The notes below the pieces were generated by a model. That model was not told where the DNA came from. It did no database searches and saw nothing but the letters and a program-made list of their open reading frames with translations. From JAICTV01 sp035634055 (GTDB lineage Bacteria; Planctomycetota; Phycisphaerae; Tepidisphaerales; Tepidisphaeraceae), in NCBI GenBank assembly GCA_035634055.1, contig DASQDR010000101.1:1-32639 (forward strand): a stretch of 32,639 bases of DNA. Direction: 5' to 3'. Positions 23,271-30,494 of the stretch are shown one piece after another. The translations under genes and the position numbers were made by a program. Numbering within the stretch: position 1 is the first letter of the stretch; each line of letters begins with the position of its first letter.

Positions 23271-25634
23271 ATGCGTCTTCAAAGCGTGCTAGCCACGGTC
23301 GTCGTTGCGTCGCTCCTGTCGTCTGCCGTCCACGCCGCTCCCGCCGCTCCCGCGACGTCGCCGGTGCAGCCCAAGGTCCATCCGTTCGACCTCCAGCACG
23401 TCCGCCTGCTGGACGGGCCGTTCAAAGACGCGCAGGAGCTGGACAAGGCGTACCTCCTCTCGCTCGACCCCGAGCGTCTGCTGCACGCCTTCCGCCTCAC
23501 CGCCAAGCTGCCGACCTCGGCCGAGCCGCTGGGCGGGTGGGAGGCGCCGACCATCGAGATCCGCGGGCACTTCGTCGGGCATTACCTGACCGCCTGCGCC
23601 CTGATGTACCGCAGCACCGGCGACGAACAGTTCAAGCAGCGGGCGGACCACCTCGTGACCGAGCTGGCCAGGTGCCAGGAGGCGCTCGGGGGAAAATACC
23701 TCGCGGCGTTCCCGGAATCGTTCTTCGATCGCCTCGAGGCGGGGCAGCGCGTCTGGGTCCCGTACTACACGATCCACAAGATCATGGCCGGGCTGCTCGA
23801 CGCCAACCAACTCTGCGGCAACGCGCAGGCGCTGGACGTCGTCAACCGCATGGCCGACTACTTCAAGGGGCGCACCGACAAGCTGAGCGACGAGCAGATG
23901 GCGGTGGTCATGAAGACCGAGTTCGGCGGGATGAACGAGGTGTTCGCTGACCTTTACGCCGTCACGAATAACCCCGACCACCTGGAGATGGCCCGGCGGT
24001 TCGATCACCGCGCCGTCACCGAGCCGCTGGCGCAGCGGCAGGACAAGCTGGCCGGGCTGCACGCCAACACGCAGATCCCCAAGATCACCGGCGCGGCCCG
24101 CATCTACGAATTAACCGGTGAAGAGCGGATGCGCACCGTCGCCGACTTCTTCTGGTCGCAGGTCGCGCTCAAGCGCTCGCTGGTCAGCGGCGGCAACAGC
24201 TACGGCGAGCACTTCCGCAAGCTGGGGGTCGAGGCGGGCGAGCTCACCCCCACCACCGCCGAGACCTGCAACACCTACAACATGCTCAAGCTCACCCGCC
24301 ACCTGTTTTCGTGGGACCCGAGCGCCGAACATGCCGACTACTACGAGCGCGGGCTGTTCAACCAGATCCTCGGCTCGATCGAGCCGCAGCAGGGCGGGAT
24401 GATCTACTTCCTCTCGCACAAGCCGGGGCACTTCAAGGTCTACAACACCCCGACGGATTCCTTCTGGTGCTGCACCGGCACCGGCGTGGAGAACCACGCG
24501 AAGTACGGCGACAGCATCTACTTCCGCGACGACCGAACGCTCTGGGTCAACCAGTTCATCGCGTCGGAGCTGACCTGGCCGGAAGCGGGCCTGGTCGTGC
24601 GGCAGGAGACGCGCTTCCCGGAGCAGGAAGGAACGACGCTTCGCCTGAAGGCGGACCGCCCGGTCACCGGCGCGATGAAGATCCGCGTCCCGTACTGGGC
24701 GACCCGCGGCGTCACGATCAAGATCAACGGGCAGGCGCAGGACGTCGCGGCCACGCCGAAGTCGTACGTCACGCTGGACCGGACGTGGAACGACGGCGAC
24801 GTGGTCGAGGTGGCCATGCCGATGTCGCTGCACCTGCACCGCGCGGCCGACCTGCCCGACCGCGTGGCGATCCTCTACGGCCCCGTCGTCCTCGCGGGGC
24901 GGCTCGGGCGCGAGCAGTATCCCAGCTCGGATTTCGTGCGCGATCAGAATGACCTGAACCACACCCCGACGCCGCGCGTGCCGGTGCTGGTGAGCGATGA
25001 TGCGAATCCGTCAGCCTGGCTGAAGCCCGTCGAGGGCAAGCCGCTGACGTTCGCGACAACCGGCGTCGCCAAGCCCGCCGACGTCACGTTCGCGCCGCTC
25101 TACTCGATCCACCACGAGCGTTACAGCGTCTATTGGGAGCTGATGCCGCCGCAGAAGTGGTCGGAGCAGGAACGGCGGTGGCGCGAGCAGGACGAGGCCC
25201 GCCGGGCGGAAGAGGCGAGGATCGTCGACGACGCCCACTTCGGCGAGCAGCAGCCCGAGCGCGACCACAACGTGCAGTCGGAAAAGTCCAACGCCGGCCA
25301 GTTCCATGGCCGCTTCTACCGCGACGCCACCGCCGGCGGCTTCTTCTCCGCCGAACTGAAGGTGGACCCCAACGCGAAGAACATCCTGCGCTGCACCTAC
25401 TGGGGCTCGGACGACCGCCGCCAGTTCGAGATCCTGGTCGATGGCCGGCAGATCGCGACACAGTCGCTGACGCGCACGCGCGAGACGCGCGACCGCTTCA
25501 TCACGGCCGATTACCCCCTGCCGCAGGAGGCGACATCCGGCAAGCAGAAGGTCACCGTCCGCTTCCAGCCCGTCGGCAACTCCACGGCGGGCGGCGTATT
25601 CGGGTGCCGAATGCTGCGGGCGGAGACGAAATAG
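23271..25634 (+). CDS. Secreted GH127 beta-L-arabinofuranosidase-type glycoside hydrolase
   Basis: The protein has 787 residues. A signal peptide (MRLQSVLATVVVASLLSSAVHA) leads to an alpha/alpha-barrel GH127 domain. The zinc-cysteine site of this family is present: Glu331-Thr-Cys333 in AETCNTYNM and Cys400-Cys401 in CCTGTGVENH. These match Glu338, Cys340, Cys417 and Cys418 of bifidobacterial HypBA1, in which one cysteine is the nucleophile. Beta-sandwich regions follow, with a C-terminal module (about 680-787) seen in long planctomycete and Bacteroidetes members. It probably removes L-arabinofuranose from plant or algal glycans in the periplasm or outside. GAGGTGA is four bases before ATG 23271; ATG 23268 is an alternative. 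Confidence 0.92.
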   Translation: MRLQSVLATVVVASLLSSAVHAAPAAPATSPVQPKVHPFDLQHVRLLDGPFKDAQELDKAYLLSLDPERLLHAFRLTAKLPTSAEPLGGWEAPTIEIRGHFVGHYLTACALMYRSTGDEQFKQRADHLVTELARCQEALGGKYLAAFPESFFDRLEAGQRVWVPYYTIHKIMAGLLDANQLCGNAQALDVVNRMADYFKGRTDKLSDEQMAVVMKTEFGGMNEVFADLYAVTNNPDHLEMARRFDHRAVTEPLAQRQDKLAGLHANTQIPKITGAARIYELTGEERMRTVADFFWSQVALKRSLVSGGNSYGEHFRKLGVEAGELTPTTAETCNTYNMLKLTRHLFSWDPSAEHADYYERGLFNQILGSIEPQQGGMIYFLSHKPGHFKVYNTPTDSFWCCTGTGVENHAKYGDSIYFRDDRTLWVNQFIASELTWPEAGLVVRQETRFPEQEGTTLRLKADRPVTGAMKIRVPYWATRGVTIKINGQAQDVAATPKSYVTLDRTWNDGDVVEVAMPMSLHLHRAADLPDRVAILYGPVVLAGRLGREQYPSSDFVRDQNDLNHTPTPRVPVLVSDDANPSAWLKPVEGKPLTFATTGVAKPADVTFAPLYSIHHERYSVYWELMPPQKWSEQERRWREQDEARRAEEARIVDDAHFGEQQPERDHNVQSEKSNAGQFHGRFYRDATAGGFFSAELKVDPNAKNILRCTYWGSDDRRQFEILVDGRQIATQSLTRTRETRDRFITADYPLPQEATSGKQKVTVRFQPVGNSTAGGVFGCRMLRAETK

Positions 25635-25769
25635 CCCGGTCGTTCCCGCTCGCCTTCACCTTATACTGTTATGCGCCCGTTCCCATTTGAGTCCCCGGGC
25701 CAAGTCGTCCGATAAGGGCTTTGGCACACCGCCTTTAGACCCGCACCAGCGGAGGGAAGCGTTGTTGGC

Positions 25770-26729
25770 ATGGCCAGGGCGAAACAGAAGACAAAACCGG
25801 TGAAGGTCAAGGCCCCGATGGACCCGGAGACGGCCGCGCGGCTGCGGCGGGTGGCGATCCACCTGACTGCGGCGCTGCTGCTGGTCGGCGGGCTGGGGGC
25901 GGGGCTCTACTTTGACCGGGCGTACGTCGAGCACAAGGTGGCCGCCTCCAACGAGCCGCCGCGCGTGGTGCTGAAGAACCGCCCGGTCTGGATGAGCGAG
26001 TTCCTCGCCGACCAGATCGCCCGCACCGCCCAGCCAAACGGCACGCACTCGGTCTTCGACCATCAGTTGCTCATCGACACCCGCGAGCTGCTGGAGGCCA
26101 ACCCGTGGATCCAGGACGTGCGCCAGATCCGCCGCGCGTACGGTCAGCGGCCCGGCGACACTCTGGAGATCGACTGCGACTACCGCGCCCCCGTCGCCTT
26201 GGTGCGCTGGAAGGACTATTACTGGCTCGTGGACGGTTCGGGCGTGAAGCTGCCCGAGGCGTTCGGCGAGACGTTCCTGCCGCGGATCATGTTCGGGCAG
26301 GACCACAAGGTGAACATCCGCGTGGTCGACGGCGTCCAGCAACCGCCGCCCGAGAGCGGCGCGAAGTGGCTCGGCGATGACCTGAAGGCGGGCCTGGAGC
26401 TGGTCAAGCTGCTGTACGGCCGGCCCTACGCGGAAGAGGTCGAGAAGGTGGACGTCGCCAACTTCGCCGGGCGCCGCGACGCCAAGGCGGCGCAACTGGT
26501 GCTGGTGACGAAGTACAAGACGCAGCTCCGCTGGGGCCGCCCGCTCAGCGCCAGCGACGACTTCTTCGTCGAGGTGACGCCGGCGCAGAAGCTGAAGTAC
26601 ATGGAGTCGATCTACAGCGAGCTTCACCGCGTGGACGCCAACTGCGAGTGGGTTGACCTTCGCTTCGACACGCCCACGCGCCCGTCCGCTCCGTCAGCGC
26701 AGACGGCGACGGCGCAGATTCCCAAGTAG
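25770..26729 (+). CDS. ftsQ: FtsQ/DivIB-like membrane protein with POTRA domain
   Basis: The 319-residue protein has a short basic cytoplasmic tail, one helix (about 27-47), and an outer part resembling FtsQ. The POTRA-like stretch reads LIDTRELLEANPWIQDVRQI then DTLEIDCDYRAPVALVRWKD and YYWLVDGSGVKLP, the last like the conserved "lvD.dG" of FtsQ. FtsQ links early and late divisome proteins. It is divergent in sequence, and its position upstream of mraZ is unusual, so ftsQ is a likely but not certain name. The C-terminus is Ala/Pro/Thr-rich. GGAGG lies 14 bases before the ATG, farther than normal. TATACT at 25662-25667 could be a -10 for it. Confidence 0.6.
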   Translation: MARAKQKTKPVKVKAPMDPETAARLRRVAIHLTAALLLVGGLGAGLYFDRAYVEHKVAASNEPPRVVLKNRPVWMSEFLADQIARTAQPNGTHSVFDHQLLIDTRELLEANPWIQDVRQIRRAYGQRPGDTLEIDCDYRAPVALVRWKDYYWLVDGSGVKLPEAFGETFLPRIMFGQDHKVNIRVVDGVQQPPPESGAKWLGDDLKAGLELVKLLYGRPYAEEVEKVDVANFAGRRDAKAAQLVLVTKYKTQLRWGRPLSASDDFFVEVTPAQKLKYMESIYSELHRVDANCEWVDLRFDTPTRPSAPSAQTATAQIPK

Positions 26730-26824
26730 CGGCTCTCTGACCCTGCGCGAAATGGCGCGATGCCGTGGTGACGCCGCACGCAAGCCCGTGACGTGCTGAT
26801 CGGCGCCGCCGCGTGAGCGTTGCC

Positions 26825-26892
26825 CGCACGCCGCCGCCGCACGCCGCCGCCGCACGCCGCACGCCGCACGCCGCACGCCGCACGCCGCACGC
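26825..26892. repeat. CGCACGC heptamer tandem array
   Basis: Six perfect head-to-tail copies of CGCACGC occupy 26851-26892. They are preceded by two copies each followed by the hexamer CGCCGC (26825-26850). It sits in the 223-base gap between the ftsQ-like gene and the six-helix protein gene. No gene runs through it. Confidence 0.9.
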
Positions 26893-26952
26893 CGTCGCGG
26901 ATGTTCCCGCGCGTGACGCCACGGCCGCGGCGATGTCTACTGTCTTGCTCAC

Positions 26953-27612
26953 GTGACCCCCACGGAGCCGATTACCGCTCGCCCGCGCCCGACGCCGCCA
27001 ATCGTCGATGGAATCGAACGCGGAGCCGCGGCGGCGGCGCTCCTCCTCTGGCTCCTCATCCAGATCGCATCGATCGCCCTGAGCGCGGCCCGCGTCCCGC
27101 TGTCGGCGCACTTTGCACGCCCCGGTGAAGCGCTCGCCCTGCCGCAGCTCGTCCTCGCGCAGATGGTGTGCGTGAGCCTCCTCGCGCCGATTCTGCTGCG
27201 CGGGTGGACGAGCGGCCTGCTGACGATCGTCTCGGCCGGCCCGATGCTGGCGCTGGCGGCGGTGTTGTCGGGGGAATTCACGGTCTCGGCAATGCGCGCG
27301 TGGCTCGCGGTGGCTTGCTGGATCGCCGCCGTGCGCTGCTTCGTTGCCGCCCTTCCGTCGCGATTTCATCTCGTGATCGTCGCCATGGCGAACTTGCTCA
27401 CGCTCGGGGGGCTGGTGCTGGCTTACGCATCCGCAGAGTATTCGGATCCGCGCGCCTTCCCCTTCGGCCCTGCTGACGCGGCGATGCAGTTCATCGGCGA
27501 CGCTGGTTCAAATGCGGCGTGGATCTGGATGATCGCGCCGGCCGTCGCGGGCGTGATCTCGCTTGTCGTCAGCGCGCTCCGTCGTTCGCCCAACTTCACA
27601 TCCGCGCGATGA
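26953..27612 (+). CDS. Six-helix integral membrane protein of unknown function
   Basis: From GTG 26953 the product has 219 residues and about six hydrophobic helices, such as LLLWLLIQIASIALSA, LPQLVLAQMVCVSLLAPILL, GLLTIVSAGPMLALAAVLSG and AWIWMIAPAVAGVISLVVSA. N- and C-termini are basic or proline-rich. No motif links it to a known transporter or enzyme. Codon use matches its neighbours. There is no ribosome site; TACTGT nine bases upstream may be part of a promoter. It lies between the ftsQ-like gene and mraZ, so a cell-envelope role is possible but only by location. Confidence 0.65.
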   Translation: MTPTEPITARPRPTPPIVDGIERGAAAAALLLWLLIQIASIALSAARVPLSAHFARPGEALALPQLVLAQMVCVSLLAPILLRGWTSGLLTIVSAGPMLALAAVLSGEFTVSAMRAWLAVACWIAAVRCFVAALPSRFHLVIVAMANLLTLGGLVLAYASAEYSDPRAFPFGPADAAMQFIGDAGSNAAWIWMIAPAVAGVISLVVSALRRSPNFTSAR

Positions 27613-27695
27613 AGCGCGTGCAAATCGTGATCGGTGGAGGGAAGTGGAAATCAGCACTGCTGAGTCGCGCGGCAGGCGGCGGCTGACGTCACACG

Positions 27696-27716
27696 TTTTC
27701 CACACCCTTATCCACA
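27696..27716 (+). promoter_or_regulatory. Pair of DnaA boxes upstream of mraZ
   Basis: TTTTCCACA (27696-27704) and TTATCCACA (27708-27716) lie in the same direction, 12 bases start to start. The second is the perfect E. coli consensus and the first is a known strong variant. The sequence between here and mraZ is lower in GC than most of the window. No dnaA or dnaN is visible, so I read it as a DnaA-responsive control site rather than an origin. Confidence 0.6.
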
Positions 27717-27825
27717 GCGCATTGCGAAACAACCCTGGAAATTCGTCCGATAACTCGCCATCTTCACGCGTATCAGTTCATCTTGAATATTTCCCCCGCC
27801 CGCGGTGGATTTTGGATTTGCAGGA

Positions 27826-27841
27826 GTGGGGGGATGTGGTA
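27826..27841 (+). promoter_or_regulatory. Possible MraZ autoregulatory boxes
   Basis: GTGGG at 27826-27830 and GTGGT at 27836-27840 are exactly ten bases apart, and further TGGAT copies lie at 27806 and 27813. MraZ of E. coli binds TGGGN repeats on a ten-base spacing in front of its own gene. Only two boxes fit that spacing here. Confidence 0.3.
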
Positions 27842-27891
27842 AAGATTCCCTATCGCCTGACGCCGGACGGAACGAGACGCCTTTGCGACAC

Positions 27892-28350
27892 TTGGTTCTT
27901 TACGGCGAGTATGAGCTCACGATTGACGACAAAAATCGGATGCTCGTGCCCGCCGAAATTCGCAAGCAGATCGATCCCCAGCGCGATGGCGAGGCGTTCT
28001 TTCTCGTGCTCGGGATCGACGGCAGGCCATGGCTGTACCCGGAAGTGGTGTACGGCAACATGATCTCCCGCGACCCGACCGAGCTGACGCCCAGCGAAGA
28101 CGCGCTGGCCTACGACCGGATGAACCTCGGGATGGCCAGCCGGATCGAGTGGGACAAGCAGGGACGCGTGCTGTTCCCGGACAAGTTCCTCAAACGGTCC
28201 GGGGTCGGAAAAGATGTGACGTTGGTCGGCGTCCGCGACCACTTGGAACTGTGGTCCCGCGAGGATTGGGAGTCCGAGCGGGAGCTCCTGGCGAAGCGGC
28301 GGGCGGAACTCGCCCTCAAGGCGCGCCAGGCGCGGCAGTCGCCGACCTGA
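27892..28350 (+). CDS. mraZ: Transcriptional regulator MraZ
   Basis: From TTG 27892 the protein has 152 residues, the usual length. It contains the two SpoVT/AbrB-like halves with their DxxxR motifs: YGEYELTIDDKNRMLVPAEI and RIEWDKQGRVLFPDKFLK. MraZ is a DNA-binding repressor at the head of the division and cell-wall gene cluster. The longer open frame from GTG 27805 adds 29 residues unlike the family and runs through the putative operator, so I reject it; TTG 27883 is another possible start. No strong ribosome site is visible. Unlike most bacteria, rsmH does not follow directly but 1.15 kb later. Confidence 0.9.
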   Translation: MVLYGEYELTIDDKNRMLVPAEIRKQIDPQRDGEAFFLVLGIDGRPWLYPEVVYGNMISRDPTELTPSEDALAYDRMNLGMASRIEWDKQGRVLFPDKFLKRSGVGKDVTLVGVRDHLELWSREDWESERELLAKRRAELALKARQARQSPT

Positions 28351-28684
28351 TCTCCTGGCTGACCGGCCGCGGCGCCCGTGCCGCCCGGGACGGTGGCGGA
28401 GATCACGAATGAACTCGGGGCGGTACGCTCGCGTACCACGCCCGGCTTCGAATGCAGTTCGGGGAAACAACGCGGAGGCCGGCCACTGCGTAGGCCGGCG
28501 AGGCGACACGTCCAGGGAAGGATCGGTCCCTCAAGAGAGCGCGAAAACTGAATAGCAGTTGCCACGAACCGGACGAAAAACGTGTGGAGCCGGTAGCAGG
28601 GAAGTTCCGCGCCCACACGCGACGCTCGCCGCCCGTTCGCGACATGGACGTCGCACTCGATCGGGTGGCGCGGGCAGCATAAAC

Positions 28685-28931
28685 GCCGCAAGGACGCGGC
28701 GACCGGTCCAAGCCGCACGAATGCGGCTTACGCGATGCCGCACGGACGCGGGGAAGATTGGCGCCGCACGGAGGCGGCGAAGCTCGAGCGCACGGATGCG
28801 GCTCTTTGCGAGTTACAGGCCGAAGCGAAGCTCAGGCCGCATGGACGCGGCCGAAGTTGAAGCCGCCGCACGGACGCGGCGAAGCGCAAGCCGCACGGAC
28901 GCGGCCGAAGTTGAAGCCGCACGGATGCGGC
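28685..28931. repeat. Nine copies of the quasi-palindrome GCCGCACGGAYGCGGC
   Basis: Copies begin at 28685, 28712, 28737, 28763, 28788, 28836, 28865, 28890 and 28916. Each can form a 5-bp GCCGC/GCGGC stem with a six-base loop, usually ACGGAC or ACGGAT. Several copies are joined by GAAG or GAAGTTGAA, and spacing is 25-29 bases apart from one of 48. One copy is a base short at the 5' end. Confidence 0.9.
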
Positions 28932-29313
28932 GACGTTTGTTCGCGTGAAGTGGCAGAGACGTGCCGGGGAGGCGCTTCGGGTTGTGGCGCCTCGCGGTGC
29001 GGGGATCTCCCGCCCGTCGGCCACCGATCGGGCTGTGCCGCCGTGATGGATCACACGGCACAGAGCGACCGGCGGCCGAGCGGGCGGCTTGTTCGCGAAG
29101 CCGCGCGCGTTCGTTAGCCGGCGACAGGGCAATGCCGGCGGACGAACGACCGGGCCGAGGGATGCGGCCCGGTAAAGCGAAACGACCTTGCTTCTCGCCA
29201 CGGCGTCACAGGGATGTCGACGTCGCGGCACATGGCGATGCAGTGGAGCCGTCCTACGGATGGGGCCCGCGACTGGGATCGCGGGGGTTCGGACGCCCGG
29301 CTCTGCCGTATCG

Positions 29314-29347
29314 CTTATACCCGGCGGGTCTCGCCCGCCGGAATAAG
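29314..29347. repeat. Extended GGCGGGTCTCGCCCGCC-type hairpin
   Basis: CCGGCGGG (29321-29328) pairs with CCCGCCGG (29334-29341) around TCTCG. CTTAT (29314-29318) pairs with ATAAG (29343-29347), so the structure is over 30 bases long. The core and loop resemble the hairpins at 21070-21090 and 21127-21147. Confidence 0.7.
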
Positions 29348-29463
29348 GAATGTCAGCTTTTGCGCGTGGAAGCCCTCCCGCCCTGGCCCCATCTTCGCCG
29401 GCAATCGCTGCCGGAGTAACAACCACCGAACTCACTATGCCTCACGGTGATCCACATTGCAAG

Positions 29464-29493
29464 TTGGATCGCGCGCGCTCGCGAGGCTAGGCT
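29464..29493 (+). promoter_or_regulatory. Candidate rsmH promoter
   Basis: TTGGAT (29464-29469) and TAGGCT (29488-29493) are 18 bases apart, and the -10-like hexamer ends nine bases before the rsmH ATG. There is no ribosome site. This would give rsmH a nearly leaderless transcript separate from mraZ. Confidence 0.35.
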
Positions 29494-29502
29494 GCCGGTC
29501 CG

Positions 29503-30408
29503 ATGCAGCCGCTGCCGCCTTCCGGTCACGACCCCGTCCTGCTCGACGAAGTGCTCGACCTGCTGCGTCCGCAGCCGGGGCAGACCTTCGTGGACTGCAC
29601 CGTCGGGCGGGCCGGTCACTCATCGGTCATCGCGCAACGTTTGGGTGAATCCGGACTCCTCATCGGCATCGACGCCGACCCGCGCAACCTCGAGTACGCG
29701 CAAACCCGCCTGAAGAGTGCCCCCTGCCGGGTGCGCTTGTTTCACGCAAATTTCTCCGAGCTGGAAGACGTGCTCACCGAGGCGGCAGCGCCGGCGGTGG
29801 ACTCGGTGCTCGCCGACCTGGGGATCAGCACCAACCAGCTCTTCGACGCCGCGTACGGGCTGTCGTTCGCGCAGCACATGCCGCTGGACATGCGCATCGA
29901 CCCGCGCGTGCGCCGCACCGCCGCCGACCTGGTCAACACCCTGCGCGAGGAGGACCTGGCCAACCTGCTGTTCAACCTGGCGCAGGAGCGTTACAGCCGC
30001 CGCGTCGCCAGAAAGATTGCGGAGGCGCGCCGGCAAGCGCCGATAACTTCGACGGAGCGACTGGCCGAACTGGTGCGCCAGGCGATCCCGTCGCGCGGCG
30101 GAGCGCCCGAGAAGATCGACCCTGCCACGAGGACGTTCATGGCCCTGCGAATGGCCGTGAACGACGAGCTGGGCAACCTGACCACGCTGTTGCGTCGGGG
30201 CCCGGAGTTCCTCGCTGGCGGCGGCCGGCTCGGCGTGATCTCGTTCCACTCGACGGAGGACCGCCTGGTGAAGCAGGCGTTTCGGTCGGCGGAGCAGGCC
30301 GGGCAAGTTCGCCTGATCACGAAAAAGCCCCTCTCCCCCACCGACGCCGAGATCGACCGCAACCCGCGCGCCCGATCGGCCAAGCTCCGTGTCGTCGAGA
30401 AGCCCTGA
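29503..30408 (+). CDS. rsmH: 16S rRNA (cytosine(1402)-N(4))-methyltransferase
   Basis: The 301-residue protein (MraW) methylates C1402 of 16S rRNA using S-adenosylmethionine. Conserved parts are HDPVLLDEVLDLL, FVDCTVGRAGHS with the SAM-binding loop, LIGIDADPRNLEYA, VLADLGISTNQL, GLSFAQHMPLDMRID, FMALRMAVNDELGNL and LGVISFHSTEDRLVK. It is a standard dcw-cluster gene, though here it is displaced from mraZ. Its TGA stop lies within the first unit of a heptad inverted repeat (30401-30478). Confidence 0.95.
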   Translation: MQPLPPSGHDPVLLDEVLDLLRPQPGQTFVDCTVGRAGHSSVIAQRLGESGLLIGIDADPRNLEYAQTRLKSAPCRVRLFHANFSELEDVLTEAAAPAVDSVLADLGISTNQLFDAAYGLSFAQHMPLDMRIDPRVRRTAADLVNTLREEDLANLLFNLAQERYSRRVARKIAEARRQAPITSTERLAELVRQAIPSRGGAPEKIDPATRTFMALRMAVNDELGNLTTLLRRGPEFLAGGGRLGVISFHSTEDRLVKQAFRSAEQAGQVRLITKKPLSPTDAEIDRNPRARSAKLRVVEKP

Positions 30409-30478
30409 GTGCTGCGTCCTGGGTGCTGAGTGATCGGCATTCTTCGCCCGGCACTCTGCACTCAGGGCTCAGCCACTG
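30401..30478. repeat. Heptad inverted repeat II, at the rsmH stop
   Basis: AGCCCTGAGTGC (30401-30412) and GCACTCAGGGCT (30458-30469) are perfectly complementary over 12 bases with 45 bases between. Both arms are runs of 7-base units: CCCTGAG, TGCTGCG, TCCTGGG on the left; GCACTCT, GCACTCA, GGGCTCA on the right. The left arm includes the rsmH stop codon; the right ends 16 bases before the LysM gene. Confidence 0.8.
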
Positions 30479-30494
30479 AAGTCGAGGCGTGACC

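Larger units (their letters stand above)
28351..29502 (+). other. Hairpin-rich non-coding region between mraZ and rsmH
   Basis: This 1,152-base stretch has no credible gene: frames are Arg-rich, repeat-derived and without motifs. It holds a chain of strong hairpins. Among them are GGTACG/CGTACC (within 28424-28441), GCCGGCC/GGCCGGC (28478-28499), CGTGTGG/CCACACG (28581-28619), GAGGCGC/GCGCCTC (28969-28993), CTGTGCCG/CGGCACAG with an inner GTGAT/ATCAC (29033-29063), GCGGCTT/AAGCCGC (29084-29104), a double stem CGTTCGT-GCCGGC/GCCGGC-ACGAACG (29108-29148), ACCGGGCCG/CGGCCCGGT (29149-29173) and CCCGCGA/TCGCGGG (29266-29285). A structured RNA or a nest of repeats are both possible. Confidence 0.55.

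Noticed and set aside
27651..27663. TCAGCACTGCTGA as a further heptad inverted repeat
   Set aside because: It is a single short palindrome without repeated 7-base units or a spacer.
27696..27716. Chromosome replication origin
   Set aside because: Only two DnaA boxes are found, with no dnaA, dnaN, rpmH or gidA and no clear unwinding element.
27805..27891. Longer N-terminus of MraZ from GTG 27805
   Set aside because: The 29 extra residues are unlike MraZ, contain the putative operator boxes, and would make the protein longer than the family.
28351..28740. RNase P RNA (rnpB): ACGAATGCGGCTTAC near 28717 resembles the 3' core GAAnnCGGCUUA
   Set aside because: The near-invariant GAGGAAAGUCC and ACAGARA segments are absent on both strands. 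The match is explained by one copy of the nine-unit palindrome.
28728..29435. 235-residue minus-strand open frame between mraZ and rsmH
   Set aside because: It is Arg/Pro/Ala-rich, its C-terminal half is a translation of the palindrome array, and it has no motif or ribosome site.
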